55,177 bases of DNA from Bifidobacterium sp. (GTDB taxonomy: Bacteria > Actinomycetota > Actinomycetes > Actinomycetales > Bifidobacteriaceae), in the NCBI GenBank assembly GCA_022649135.1, contig JALCNP010000017.1, positions 1 to 55,177 of the forward strand, read 5' to 3'. A model generated the notes under the pieces. That model worked only from the letters and a program-made list of their open reading frames with translations. It was not told the origin of the DNA and searched no databases. The position numbers and the translations under genes were made by a program. Positions 43,429 through 53,582 of the stretch are shown one piece after another. Position 1 is the first letter of the stretch. Each line of letters begins with the position of its first letter.

Positions 43429-44847
43429 TCAGTGCGGCTGATCCGCATACCAGCGTTTCAGCTCCTCGACTGCGGTGTCATGCGGAGTCGGACCGTTGTC
43501 CAAACGGTATTCAAGCATATGCCTGTACGCCTTCCCCACCATGGGGCCCGGCTTGATTCCCAGGACGTCGATGATTTCGGTACCGTCCACGTCGGGCCGA
43601 ATCGCGTCAAAGTCCTCCTTCTCCTTCAGCTCCCTGACCCGCTGCTCCATCTCATCCATGGCGGAGGAGAACTGCAGCGCCTTGTGCTTGTTCTGTGTGG
43701 TCGCATCGGCCCGTGTCAGCCTGTTGAGACGTTCGTAGAGCCGACCCGAATCCTTGACGTAGCGCCGAACGGCGGAATCGGTCCACGGCTCATCGATGTA
43801 GCCGTGGAAGCGCAGGTGCAGATTGACCAGTTCGCTGACATCGTCGATCATATGATGGTCGTAATGCAAGGCCCGCATCCTCTTGCGGGTCATCTTCGCC
43901 CCCACGATGTCATGGTGATGAAAGCTTACCTTGCCCCCGGGCTCGAACCGGCGGGTGCGCGGCTTGCCGACGTCGTGGAGCAGCGCGGCAAGCCGCAGCG
44001 TGAGATCCGGCGCCGGAACCGGCCCCGAGGGACCAGTCTCCAGAGCAACGGCACGTTCAAGAACGATCATCGTGTGCTCAAAGACATCCTTATGGCGATG
44101 ATGATCATCAATCTCCAGTTTCAGCGCCGGGATCTCGGGGAAGACGATGTCGGCAAGACCGGAATCCACCAGGGCCTCGATTCCTGCGCGCGGCCTGTCG
44201 GAAAGCAGCGTCTTGTCAAGTTCGTCCCTGACCCGCTCGGGGGAGACGATGCTGATGCGCCCCACCATCTGCGTGAGGGCCTGAGCCGTTTCGGGCTCGA
44301 TATGAAATCCCAGTTGAGCCACGAAGCGCACGGCCCGCATCATGCGCAACGGGTCGTCGTCGAACGACTGCCGCGGGTCGACGGGGGTGCGCAGCACGCC
44401 TTTCGACAGATCGCCGGCGCCTGCGAAGGGATCGACGAATTCAAGGTCCGGAACACGCAATGCCATGGCGTTCACGGTGAAGTCCCGGCGCGACAGGTCT
44501 CCCTTCAGGGAGTCGCCGTAGCGCACCTCCGGCTTGCGGGAGTCGGGATCATAGACATCGGACCGATACGTCGTCACCTCGACACGGACCTCGCTCCCGT
44601 CCTTCCTGCGCCTGACCGCACCCAACGTGCCGAATTTCCTGCCCATGTCCCAAAAACCGTCATGTCCCCACCCACGCAGAATATGCTCGAACTGCTCGGG
44701 ACGCGCAGACGTGCAGAAATCAAGGTCGTGCGAGGTCCGGTGGAGCAGCAGATCTCTCACGGGACCGCCCACAAGGGCCAATTCATAACCTTCTTTGGCG
44801 AACAAACGCCCTAGCTCAATGGCCTCGGGCCACACTTCGAAATTCAC
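43429..44847 (-). CDS. cca: CCA tRNA nucleotidyltransferase with HD domain
   Basis: Adds or repairs the 3' CCA of tRNAs (the tRNA-Thr gene here does not encode CCA). 472 residues. The nucleotidyltransferase head has GGPVRD at 27-32, metal aspartates D41 and D43 in HDLDF, and RRDFTVNAMAL. The central part binds tRNA. The HD domain signature is ALLHDVGKPRT (about 285-295). This corresponds to the PcnA/Rv3907c gene, which in mycobacteria is likewise divergent from a NUDIX gene, as here. Confidence 0.94.
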   Translation of the reverse strand: MNFEVWPEAIELGRLFAKEGYELALVGGPVRDLLLHRTSHDLDFCTSARPEQFEHILRGWGHDGFWDMGRKFGTLGAVRRRKDGSEVRVEVTTYRSDVYDPDSRKPEVRYGDSLKGDLSRRDFTVNAMALRVPDLEFVDPFAGAGDLSKGVLRTPVDPRQSFDDDPLRMMRAVRFVAQLGFHIEPETAQALTQMVGRISIVSPERVRDELDKTLLSDRPRAGIEALVDSGLADIVFPEIPALKLEIDDHHRHKDVFEHTMIVLERAVALETGPSGPVPAPDLTLRLAALLHDVGKPRTRRFEPGGKVSFHHHDIVGAKMTRKRMRALHYDHHMIDDVSELVNLHLRFHGYIDEPWTDSAVRRYVKDSGRLYERLNRLTRADATTQNKHKALQFSSAMDEMEQRVRELKEKEDFDAIRPDVDGTEIIDVLGIKPGPMVGKAYRHMLEYRLDNGPTPHDTAVEELKRWYADQPH

Positions 44848-44933
44848 GCATACCCTTTCACGGTAACCATGTTTATGCTTCTACCAGCATACCGTTACCC
44901 CACCTGCACATTGCTTTGAGTAAGGTGGTGGTT

Positions 44934-45584
44934 ATGATTACACCTGCAGACCTCGCGCGCATGATCGCCGATGCTGCAGATGAGCATGCCCGAAACGCGT
45001 TCGCCCCGGACAATCTGCTGTATACGTCGCAGTCGTCGCGGGAGCACGACGACGCCCTGCTGGATCCCGATGCGCCGACTCCGGCCATCATGCCACAGCG
45101 CCGGGCAAAGGACGGACCGAGCACATTCGCCTCCCTGGACGCCCAGGAACTGCCGGTGGTCAGAGAGTATTCGGCGGGAGGCCTCGTCTTCGACGACCGG
45201 GGACAGGTGGCGATCATAGCCCGTCATTCCCGAAGCGGTCACTGGGAGTGGTGCCTGCCCAAGGGACACATAGAGAAGGGCGAGACCCCGCAGCAGACAG
45301 CCGTTCGAGAGGTACACGAGGAGACCGGGATCCTGGGCGAGGTGGTCGAATCCATCGCGACGATCGACTACTGGTTCACCGGAACGAACCAGCGGGTCCA
45401 CAAGCTGGTGCATCATTTCGTTCTGCGCCGCATCAGCGGCGAGCTCACCGTCGAGGGCGATCCGGATCATGAAGCCGAGGACGCGCTCTGGGTGAGGTTC
45501 GACGATTTGGACAATGTCCTCAGCTATCCTAATGAACGCAAGATCGCATGGCTTTACGCAAGGAAACTGAATAGACAAACATGA
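44934..45584 (+). CDS. NUDIX hydrolase (MutT4-like position)
   Basis: A cytoplasmic pyrophosphohydrolase of 216 residues. The Nudix box is complete: GHIEKGETPQQTAVREVHEETGI follows the G-x5-E-x7-RE-x2-EE-x-G-I pattern (about 115-137). An unusual ~60-residue N-terminal extension precedes the domain. The substrate (oxidised nucleotide, dinucleoside polyphosphate or other) cannot be read from sequence. The start at 44934 is preceded by AAGGTGG. It is divergent from cca and overlaps the DUF6049 gene by 4 bp, the same arrangement as mutT4-Rv3909 in mycobacteria. Confidence 0.9.
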   Translation: MITPADLARMIADAADEHARNAFAPDNLLYTSQSSREHDDALLDPDAPTPAIMPQRRAKDGPSTFASLDAQELPVVREYSAGGLVFDDRGQVAIIARHSRSGHWEWCLPKGHIEKGETPQQTAVREVHEETGILGEVVESIATIDYWFTGTNQRVHKLVHHFVLRRISGELTVEGDPDHEAEDALWVRFDDLDNVLSYPNERKIAWLYARKLNRQT

Positions 45585-47791
45585 TGCCCAACCAACACGC
45601 ACACCACGACGCCGTGCGCGCACGCACGCTCGCACGCGCAGTATGCGCGGCGGTGGCGATCGCCATGAGCCTGATATTATGCAGTGCCTGCGCATACCGC
45701 GCCCGCGCCGACGAATCATCGCCCGAGCCATCGGCATCATCGAGCAAAAACGGGATCTCGATGACGATCGCCTCGGCGACCCCTGTGGTGACGGCAAGTT
45801 CCGGGTACCATGTCACACTGGTGGTGAGCAACAACACGGATTCCCCGTCCGCGGCAGGCACCGTGAGTGCGGCAACCAACTCCTTCTACACCTTCGATTC
45901 ACGCACGGACATACAGCAGTGGGCCCAGGGCGCCGTGCGCATACCCGTCCCCAATCAGATCGGACAGGCCTCGGTGGCATCCATCCCCGCCCATTCGCAA
46001 GTAGACACGTCAATCGACGTTCCGGCATCGCAGTCCGCACTGACCTCGATCATGAGCTGGGGTCCCAAGCCGGTGCTGCTGTCCTACTCAGACGGGCAGA
46101 ACAAAACCGCCGAATCCCATACTTTCCTGACCAGATCCGCGGATGGCCTGCATACGGCCAACACACCCGCCATGAACCTCACCGTCGCGATGCCTCTGAT
46201 GAGCGACCAGTGGCAGGCCGACCCGCAACAGATCAACAGCCTCATGACCGTGGGGAACATCAAGGAGGCTACGAATTACGCCGATTCCATCGTCTCCCTC
46301 AACGCGGAGAACTCGAGGGTCGGTCGCACGATGGAACAGCTGATCGCCAAGCACGGCATGCTTCAGATCATCGCGGACCCCGCCTACCTCAACGCCCTGC
46401 AGATGCCTCCGAAAATCAGCGGAATCATGCAGCCCGGAGGATTCGACATCACCCAGTACGCGGCGCTGTCGAATTCCTCGGCCTACGCCAAGGCCGGCGT
46501 GGGGGAGAAGGATTGGGACGTCTCCGCCGCAACCGAGCAGCTCCGGCAGGCTCTGGGCAACAACGATGTCTCCGCTTCGGCGTACGCGTGGCAGGGCAAG
46601 GGAAACTGGACGCTTCAGGCGCTTACCGACGCGAAACGGCAAGGGTATTCCACGGTGATCTCGGACTCCACGTTCGACTCCCAGGACAGCGCCACCGTTC
46701 ATACCGGAAAATACGTGGTGCCGACCAGCGCCGGCAACGTAACGGTGCTGGTCGGGCAGCACGAACTGAGCGAACTTGCTTCGGGGGAGCAGACCAGCAA
46801 ATATGCGGACGGCGAGACAAGCGCGGCTGGACGCCTCAGCCGCTTCATGGCCCAGAGCGCCTTCTACCAGATGGAGCAGCCCTATACGTCGCGCAATCTT
46901 CTGGTATGCCTGGATTCGGACACCGCCACAGCTCAGACGGACGGCCTGATGAGCGCCATAGAACAGGCCAGCTGGCTCAAACTCACGGACATGCAGACAC
47001 TCGCGAAATCCGAAGCGTATCTGTCGGGCCCGGATACCGAATCGCTTATCGCGCAATCCTCCGGACTGCGCGAATCCCAGACGAGCTCCCTTGCCTCCGC
47101 GCTGCAGTCGCTGGCCTCCAGCCGGGATGACATCAACCGCTTCGCCGTGTCGATCCTCGATGACGCCTCACAGGGCTCCTCAACCGGGACCCCGCGCAAC
47201 AACGTTCAATCACTGGCAAAACAGGATGTGAACGACATCGCCATGAACACGCGCGATGCCACCTCCTGGGTGCAGCTGATCCGGCATGCGCATGACGCCC
47301 TTGCCCTGCATGCCCTCGACGACAACGAAACCGTGCGGACGCGAATGCTGACGGCGGCAAAAACCCTGTCAGCGCAGCTTATGGACGGCATCACGATCAC
47401 CCCTTCGGAAAGCGTGAACGTCGTCAGTGAAACCGCCAGTTTCCCGGTCACCGTCAGCAACAGGCATCCGTTCCCGGTCAGCATCCGCGTCGCTTCCATC
47501 ACGGACTCGATGGAGATCGTGACATCAAGGCTGGCGTATGTGCAGGTTCCGGCGCACAGCGAGGCCCAGGTCACATTCACGATCCGGGTGGCCACCTCCG
47601 GAAGCACGAAGGCCCATGTGACGCTGCTCGACCGCAGTGGGGAAACGTTCTCGTCGCCGCAGACCACCACCATCACCAGCGTTCTGCAGATCAGCGACAA
47701 GGGGGGGATGATCTTCCTCGCGGTCTCCGTGGCGCTGGGCGCGCTGGGCCTGTGGCGACAGTTCCATCGGAAAAAGGACAGTGACGAATGA
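45581..47791 (+). CDS. DUF6049 family secreted/membrane protein
   Basis: A 736-residue envelope protein of unknown function, corresponding by position to mycobacterial Rv3909. The N-terminus has a hydrophobic signal segment (about 18-42). A long extracytoplasmic region follows, including a beta-rich domain near 55-150 and an alpha/beta central region. A second beta-sandwich-like domain (about 620-700) and a C-terminal transmembrane helix (about 703-722) with a basic tail end the protein. It overlaps both neighbours by 4 bp (ATGA), so it is co-translated with the NUDIX and MurJ genes. The constant linkage with MurJ suggests a role in peptidoglycan precursor export or its regulation; this is inference. 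Confidence 0.85.
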   Translation: MMPNQHAHHDAVRARTLARAVCAAVAIAMSLILCSACAYRARADESSPEPSASSSKNGISMTIASATPVVTASSGYHVTLVVSNNTDSPSAAGTVSAATNSFYTFDSRTDIQQWAQGAVRIPVPNQIGQASVASIPAHSQVDTSIDVPASQSALTSIMSWGPKPVLLSYSDGQNKTAESHTFLTRSADGLHTANTPAMNLTVAMPLMSDQWQADPQQINSLMTVGNIKEATNYADSIVSLNAENSRVGRTMEQLIAKHGMLQIIADPAYLNALQMPPKISGIMQPGGFDITQYAALSNSSAYAKAGVGEKDWDVSAATEQLRQALGNNDVSASAYAWQGKGNWTLQALTDAKRQGYSTVISDSTFDSQDSATVHTGKYVVPTSAGNVTVLVGQHELSELASGEQTSKYADGETSAAGRLSRFMAQSAFYQMEQPYTSRNLLVCLDSDTATAQTDGLMSAIEQASWLKLTDMQTLAKSEAYLSGPDTESLIAQSSGLRESQTSSLASALQSLASSRDDINRFAVSILDDASQGSSTGTPRNNVQSLAKQDVNDIAMNTRDATSWVQLIRHAHDALALHALDDNETVRTRMLTAAKTLSAQLMDGITITPSESVNVVSETASFPVTVSNRHPFPVSIRVASITDSMEIVTSRLAYVQVPAHSEAQVTFTIRVATSGSTKAHVTLLDRSGETFSSPQTTTITSVLQISDKGGMIFLAVSVALGALGLWRQFHRKKDSDE

Positions 47792-50700
47792 CCTCATCGG
47801 TTGGGCGCAATTCCCTCATCATGGCCTCGGGAACCGCCGCCTCTCGCATCAGCGGCCAGATCCGCACCATCCTCCTGGCCGCCGCGATGGGGACGACCGG
47901 CATCGCGGCGAACGCATATCAGGCGGGATCGATGATTCCCCAAGTGGTGTTCACCCTGGTTTCCGGGGGAATCTTCAATGCCGTTCTGGTCCCCCAGATT
48001 GTGCGCACGCTGAGGGAGAAGGACGCGCAGAATCGCCTCAACAAGCTCATCACCTTCGCCATTGTCCTGCTGCTCGGCGTGACTCTTCTCATGACGGTCT
48101 CCACACCTCTGCTCACACGCCTGTACGCCAATGGGGGCGGCCCCGACATGATCGCCCTCACCAATGCGTTCACGCTGTGGTGCATGCCCCAGATATTCTT
48201 CTACGGTCTGTATACGGTTCTCGGCCAGATTCTCGCGGCAAAAAACCACTTCGGGATGTATGCATGGAGCTCCGTGGGGGCGAATCTGATCAGCTGCGCC
48301 GGCTTCACCGCCTTCATCGTCCTGTTCGGGAAGGCCAACGAGCAGCCGCTGTCCTTCTGGACCAACGGGCGGATAGCCCTGACGGCCGGAACATGGACGT
48401 TGGGCGTGGGGTTTCAGGCCCTGATACTGTTCCTGCCGCTTATGCATCTGGGCATACGATACCGTCCGAACTGGGGTTTCCGCGGAATCGGGCTGAGGTC
48501 CATGGGTCCCGTCGCGGCCTGGAGCGTCGGCATCGTGGCGGTCGATCAGCTGGCCACGATCATCAACACGAGAATCACGACCAGTGCGCCGAACATCGCC
48601 AGCCGAATGCTGGGGATAAGCCAGTTCGCCGTTGCGGGCAACGCGTCCTACCAGAACGCCTACACCATCTACATCCTGCCTTATTCCCTCATCGCGGTTT
48701 CGGTCGCCACCGCGATTTTCCCGAAAATCTCGCAGGCAGTCGCCACCCGCGACATTACCGCGGCACGCGACGATCTGAGTCAGGCCCTGCGCAACGTGGG
48801 ACTCCTCATGTGCTTTTTTTCCGTTGCGTTCCTCGTGTTTCCGAAGGCCATCACCCTTGCCCTTCTCCCCTCCATCAGCGAACATGAGGCGACGCTCATG
48901 TCGGGACCGCTGATGATGCTCGCACTAGGTCTTCCCCTCTCCAGCGCATATCTGATCATCCAACGCACCTTTTACGCATTCGAGGACGGCAGGCACCCGT
49001 TCATCTTCGTCGTGCTTCAATCCGTGATTCAGATAGCCGTACTGCTCATAGGTCTGCTGTTCGTCCCCGCGACGGGTTGGACGGAGCTTCTGGGCGCCGC
49101 TATTTCGGCGGGATACATCCTCGCGTTCCCGGCCCTCGTGTGGATGCTTCGCAAACGTTTCGGTGGGTTCCTTGATGGGCGACGCATCGCGGCGACCTAT
49201 GTGAAGGCCGGCGCGGCCTCCGCCGCCGCCCTCGCCATCGGCTGGTGGCTTCGTGGGCCGCTGGACACCTTGGTCGGGGCGGGCCCGGGCGTGCGACACG
49301 CGCCCGGCACCGCGTCGATGAACTGGTTCCAGGCGGTCGCGGTATGCATCATGATGACCGTCGTCATCGCAGCGGTGTATTTCACCGTTCTGAAGATGCT
49401 GAGAACCGAGGAGCTGGGGGCTCTCGCGGCCGGTCTTCCCTACGTCAGAGAGCATGTGCGGCGCGCTCCTCGAAAGGGACCTTCGCATGCGGTCATGCAG
49501 CCGCAGCCGAGAAAAATCCGGAACACCGTGCGGCCGACGCCCGTTTCGACCATCCCCACCTATAGAATGTCTACAGCATCGCAACAGCACATCAATGTCA
49601 TGCGTCAGGAAATCGGAACTAATATGAAGCCTCAACTCGGAGATATCGTTATCAATCGATATACGCTTATATCTTTGTTGAGAGATGATCCCGGAATACA
49701 AGCGTGGCGGGCGAACGACCGTGTTCTCGCCAGAGACTGCCAGCTGTTCATCGTCAGCGACACGCGGGTCATGGCGCAGGTCGACGCCATTGCGTCATCA
49801 CTTGCCCTGTCCCGTAATTCGCATTTCACCCAGGTTCTTCAGCTCCAGCATTGCGGCGATGTGTCCATCATCATCACTCGGCTGGATGCCGGTCTGTCTT
49901 TGACGCAATACCTGCAGGGTGCGGGCAGGAACACTCTGAGCTTCAACGCCATGCGCTCGATTCTCGCCGAGACCGCCATGGCGTTGCAGCAGCTGCTGGC
50001 GGATCGCCTGTGCCATACTTCACTGAGCACGGATACGATACGAATCACCCTGATGGGGATTCAGATAGCCGACACTCCCATCAGCCCCTTGCTCGCCGAC
50101 TGCACGAACGCGCCGCAGGGCCTTGCGATGGAGCAGCTGGCGACGCGTCAGCTCGCCGGGGTTCTCTATGCCATGCTCACCCACACCCCGTCTTCGGCGG
50201 GAACACCGCTTGATCTAAGCAGGCTGCCGGATGGCATTCCGAGCGAATTCGAGGTGCTGTGCACCAGAGGAATGAGCGTGCTCGGAGCCCCTGATCAGCA
50301 CGATCTGCCGATGGCGTCGCTTTCGGAGCTGGTGGCCCTACTGGGGGATTGGACCCCCTTCTCGCAATTGCGCGACAGGGACATCGCACGCCCGTCGATC
50401 GACGGTGCATGCTCGATCATGCACGCGAAGCTCAACCCGGTCTCACCGGACCGGATCGTTCCCCTGCCCGAAGCTTTGACGGCAGTCAGGCAGCTCTCGA
50501 CCCCCATGCCGAACGCAGATGCAACGGCGAATACGGCCCTGACCGGTGCGCCGGGCAATTCCACAGGACTCAACCCCGGAGGGCATAACGCCTCTCCATC
50601 CACAACGCATACCACTAATGGAACGCCAAGCCCGGATGCGGGCGCGAGGCCGGGCTCTGCAGGAGTCGTGGGCGGAGGAATCGCGGCGGCGAATGCAGGC

Positions 50701-51969
50701 CTCTCCTTGGCGGGCGGAACGCTGAAATCATGGTGGAGCAAAGGCAAATCAGCGATTTCCGGCGCCCACGCCGAGGATGAGCAGCCCGAGTCGCCGGATG
50801 GATCGAACCCCGTTGACGGCAATACCGGGGATATTGATTTTCACGACATCGCCGCCGCCGAGATGGCGGGAATCCTGGCACCGTCGAACCCAAGCACCCA
50901 GGACATGCTTTTCCCCAGCTTCAACGTGCAGCAGGGGCCGCTGAACGACAGCGCGAATCCGACGATGCAATTCGATTTCTCCAGAAATCCGAGGGTGGGA
51001 AAAGCGGATCACGTCGGGCAAAACGATTCGGATCACATCGCGGCCACGGGCCGGATCCCCGTCATAGACAGAAACGGCTTCCCCATAGAGCCCGGGGCGG
51101 AATCCCAACGCGCCCTGGAACAGGAGCGGGCCGAAATCAAGCGCGCCGCACAGGAGGCCTCGGTTCCGCCGCACTCCATCCTGCCGCCAAGCTTCACCCC
51201 GAAGTCCGATGATTCCGGAAACGACGATTCGTCCCATACCGGTCTTCCCGATGGGGACGACAACATCTCGAATGCGCGTCTCTTTGGTGGATTCACGACA
51301 AAGGTGGTGGCGATCGCGGTGGTTATCGCGCTTGTCGCGCTCGGATTGGCGCTGGCTTTGCGCAGCCTTTCCGAAAGGCACGACTCCCAGGGAATAACGC
51401 AGGTTCAATCGAGCCAATGGCCGAAAATCGACATGAACGACATTCCCTTCGGCAAGAAGTCAGGCGGATCATCGTCGTCAAGCTCCAGCGCCAGCGCGGA
51501 ATCCACGGCATCATCCACAGCCAAAGAAACATCGAAGCCCAGCACTACAGCCAAACCCGATAAAACCGCCAAGACGCCGACGATTGTGACGGCGGACAAG
51601 AACGCCAGCAAGGTCCCCTCCCCGCGGGTTCCCGTCAACAACACCCCATACGACATCGACAAGCAGGAATTCCTGACGAATCCGGCAGGCCAGCGCGGAT
51701 TGGGCTACTACATGCATCTCAGCCAGCCCGAAAGCGCATACCGCTTCGTGATCAAGATACGCTCCTCCGGCGGAAAGGCGTATCTGCGCGCCAACACCAG
51801 CAGCAACCCCACCCAGGGTCAGCAGGTGGCCGAATTCACCTTCGACGCGAGTGGAACAACGACGGTGAAGTTCACCAAACCCGTCACCTCTCAGGACTTC
51901 CTCCTATGGGTTCCGATGGACAGTCTGCCCAACAATCAGCTGTATATCGATTCCGTGCAGCTGTTCTAG
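47788..51969 (+). CDS. murJ: MurJ lipid II flippase fused to a pseudokinase and an extracytoplasmic domain
   Basis: A 1393-residue protein. Residues 1 to about 555 are a MurJ/MviN flippase with about 14 membrane helices (NSLIMASGTAASRISGQIRT at the start). Residues about 613-870 are a protein-kinase-like domain beginning MKPQLGDIVINRYTL; it lacks a glycine loop, HRD and DFG, so it should be a pseudokinase. A long Ser/Pro/Asn-rich linker follows, then one helix at about 1171-1194 and an extracytoplasmic beta-rich domain (about 1250-1393). Mycobacterial MviN (Rv3910) has the same order, and its pseudokinase recruits FhaA after phosphorylation by PknB. Equivalent regulation here is inferred. It overlaps the DUF6049 gene by 4 bp. 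Confidence 0.92.
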   Translation: MTSSVGRNSLIMASGTAASRISGQIRTILLAAAMGTTGIAANAYQAGSMIPQVVFTLVSGGIFNAVLVPQIVRTLREKDAQNRLNKLITFAIVLLLGVTLLMTVSTPLLTRLYANGGGPDMIALTNAFTLWCMPQIFFYGLYTVLGQILAAKNHFGMYAWSSVGANLISCAGFTAFIVLFGKANEQPLSFWTNGRIALTAGTWTLGVGFQALILFLPLMHLGIRYRPNWGFRGIGLRSMGPVAAWSVGIVAVDQLATIINTRITTSAPNIASRMLGISQFAVAGNASYQNAYTIYILPYSLIAVSVATAIFPKISQAVATRDITAARDDLSQALRNVGLLMCFFSVAFLVFPKAITLALLPSISEHEATLMSGPLMMLALGLPLSSAYLIIQRTFYAFEDGRHPFIFVVLQSVIQIAVLLIGLLFVPATGWTELLGAAISAGYILAFPALVWMLRKRFGGFLDGRRIAATYVKAGAASAAALAIGWWLRGPLDTLVGAGPGVRHAPGTASMNWFQAVAVCIMMTVVIAAVYFTVLKMLRTEELGALAAGLPYVREHVRRAPRKGPSHAVMQPQPRKIRNTVRPTPVSTIPTYRMSTASQQHINVMRQEIGTNMKPQLGDIVINRYTLISLLRDDPGIQAWRANDRVLARDCQLFIVSDTRVMAQVDAIASSLALSRNSHFTQVLQLQHCGDVSIIITRLDAGLSLTQYLQGAGRNTLSFNAMRSILAETAMALQQLLADRLCHTSLSTDTIRITLMGIQIADTPISPLLADCTNAPQGLAMEQLATRQLAGVLYAMLTHTPSSAGTPLDLSRLPDGIPSEFEVLCTRGMSVLGAPDQHDLPMASLSELVALLGDWTPFSQLRDRDIARPSIDGACSIMHAKLNPVSPDRIVPLPEALTAVRQLSTPMPNADATANTALTGAPGNSTGLNPGGHNASPSTTHTTNGTPSPDAGARPGSAGVVGGGIAAANAGLSLAGGTLKSWWSKGKSAISGAHAEDEQPESPDGSNPVDGNTGDIDFHDIAAAEMAGILAPSNPSTQDMLFPSFNVQQGPLNDSANPTMQFDFSRNPRVGKADHVGQNDSDHIAATGRIPVIDRNGFPIEPGAESQRALEQERAEIKRAAQEASVPPHSILPPSFTPKSDDSGNDDSSHTGLPDGDDNISNARLFGGFTTKVVAIAVVIALVALGLALALRSLSERHDSQGITQVQSSQWPKIDMNDIPFGKKSGGSSSSSSSASAESTASSTAKETSKPSTTAKPDKTAKTPTIVTADKNASKVPSPRVPVNNTPYDIDKQEFLTNPAGQRGLGYYMHLSQPESAYRFVIKIRSSGGKAYLRANTSSNPTQGQQVAEFTFDASGTTTVKFTKPVTSQDFLLWVPMDSLPNNQLYIDSVQLF

Positions 51970-52102
51970 ACATACCGCCCGGCGGTGCGAATCTGATGTA
52001 TCGAAGTGGTGTCGTTTGCAGCGCACACCCGGTTCGTGACGACTTCTCGACTACAGTTTGCTGTATCGCATTCGTTCGTCCACAGGAAGAAAGGCTGTCA
52101 GC

Positions 52103-53437
52103 ATGTCCGAAACCGGGAACGCCACCCCTTCGAAGGTCATCAAAAACGATCCGTGGTTCGGCTCGTACGCCGCGCGTGCCGAGGCGATGCGTGCTTCGGA
52201 GATCCGGGCGCTTTTCGCCGTCGCCTCCCGCCCGGAGGTCGTATCCCTCGCGGGTGGCATGCCCTATTTGGAATACATGCCGTTCAAGGAGATTTCCGAG
52301 CTCATCGCGAAGATGATGGTGGATCGAGGAGACGTCGCGTGGCAGTATGGATCCGCCCAGGGAGACCCCCATCTGAGGGAGGACGTCCTGCAGATCATGG
52401 AGCTTGAGGGAATCCGCGATGCCCAGCCCGACGATGTCGTCATCACCAACGGCTCGCAGAATGCCCTGGATCTGATAACGCGCATCATGTGCGATCCCGG
52501 TGACGTGGTGCTTTCGGAGGCACCGAATTATGTCGGGGCGCTCGGCGTCTTCCAGTCCTTCCAGGTCGATGTTGTCAACGTCAAACTCGACAGGCATGGT
52601 CTGATTCCCGAATCCTTCGAGGATGCCATCGTCGAGCAGCGAAAACTGGGGAAAAAGGTCAAGTTTCTGTACACCGTACCCAATTTTCATAATCCTGCGG
52701 GCGTCACCATGAGCGTCGAAAGACGTCCCCGGATCATTGACATCGCCCGCAGACATCATGTTCTCATAGTCGAAGACAACCCTTATGGGCTGCTTGGTTT
52801 CGATGGGCAGACCTATCCTGCGTTGCGCTCCATGGATGGCGACAACGTCGTGTACCTCTCCAGCTTTTCCAAAATTATAGCCCCCGGCATGCGCATCGCC
52901 TGGATGGTGGCCCCTCCCGGAATCCGCCACAAGCTGGTTCTCGCCAACGAGGCGTCGATCCTCTGCCCTCCGAATATGAGCCAGTTCACCATCACCACAT
53001 ATCTGGACAACTTCGACTGGAAGAAGCAGATAAACGACTATCGCGGAATGTACAAAAAGCGTTGCGACACCATGGATGCGGCATTGCGTGAATTTCTGCC
53101 GTACTGCTCATGGAACAAGCCGAAGGGCGGTTTCTACATATGGCTCAAGATTCCGGAGGGTCTTGACTCGCGAGCCATGCTGCCAAGGGCGATAACGGCG
53201 AAGGTCGCCTATGTGGCGGGTACGGGCTTCTACATGAATGGGGAGGGGGCGGACCACATGAGACTTTCCTTCTGCTACCCGACGCCCGAACGAATCCATG
53301 AGGGCATCCATCGTCTGGCGTCGGTCATCGATGCGGAAAGGGAAACGGCGGAGCTTTTCGGAACCGGCGGCAAATCGAGCGGCAGGCACGCCGCGGACCA
53401 TTCCAGACCGGAATACCCGGGTCCACAGATCAAATAG
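52103..53437 (+). CDS. PLP-dependent aminotransferase, class I/II
   Basis: A cytoplasmic fold-type I aminotransferase (444 residues) of the group that includes 2-aminoadipate/LysN and MocR-like enzymes, but without a DNA-binding domain. Features: SLAGGMPY near the N-terminus, YGSAQGDPHLRE, NGSQNALDL, NFHNPAGVT, EDNPYGLL, the PLP lysine in SSFSKIIAPGMRIAW, and the C-terminal arginine in MRLSFCYP. The amino donor and acceptor are unknown. The start at 52103 is supported by GGAAGAAAGG. It lies between murJ and the ligase gene. Confidence 0.88.
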   Translation: MSETGNATPSKVIKNDPWFGSYAARAEAMRASEIRALFAVASRPEVVSLAGGMPYLEYMPFKEISELIAKMMVDRGDVAWQYGSAQGDPHLREDVLQIMELEGIRDAQPDDVVITNGSQNALDLITRIMCDPGDVVLSEAPNYVGALGVFQSFQVDVVNVKLDRHGLIPESFEDAIVEQRKLGKKVKFLYTVPNFHNPAGVTMSVERRPRIIDIARRHHVLIVEDNPYGLLGFDGQTYPALRSMDGDNVVYLSSFSKIIAPGMRIAWMVAPPGIRHKLVLANEASILCPPNMSQFTITTYLDNFDWKKQINDYRGMYKKRCDTMDAALREFLPYCSWNKPKGGFYIWLKIPEGLDSRAMLPRAITAKVAYVAGTGFYMNGEGADHMRLSFCYPTPERIHEGIHRLASVIDAERETAELFGTGGKSSGRHAADHSRPEYPGPQIK

Positions 53438-53582
53438 CGCACACCATCCAATGGGCGCATGATGGACATACACCGTCCCACCGGCACCGATTGACAGAGG
53501 TGCGACCACACACGATCACACCACCACACCACCACACGCAGGACTTAGCATCAGCACTCGATTCATTGGAAAGGCATCGGTT

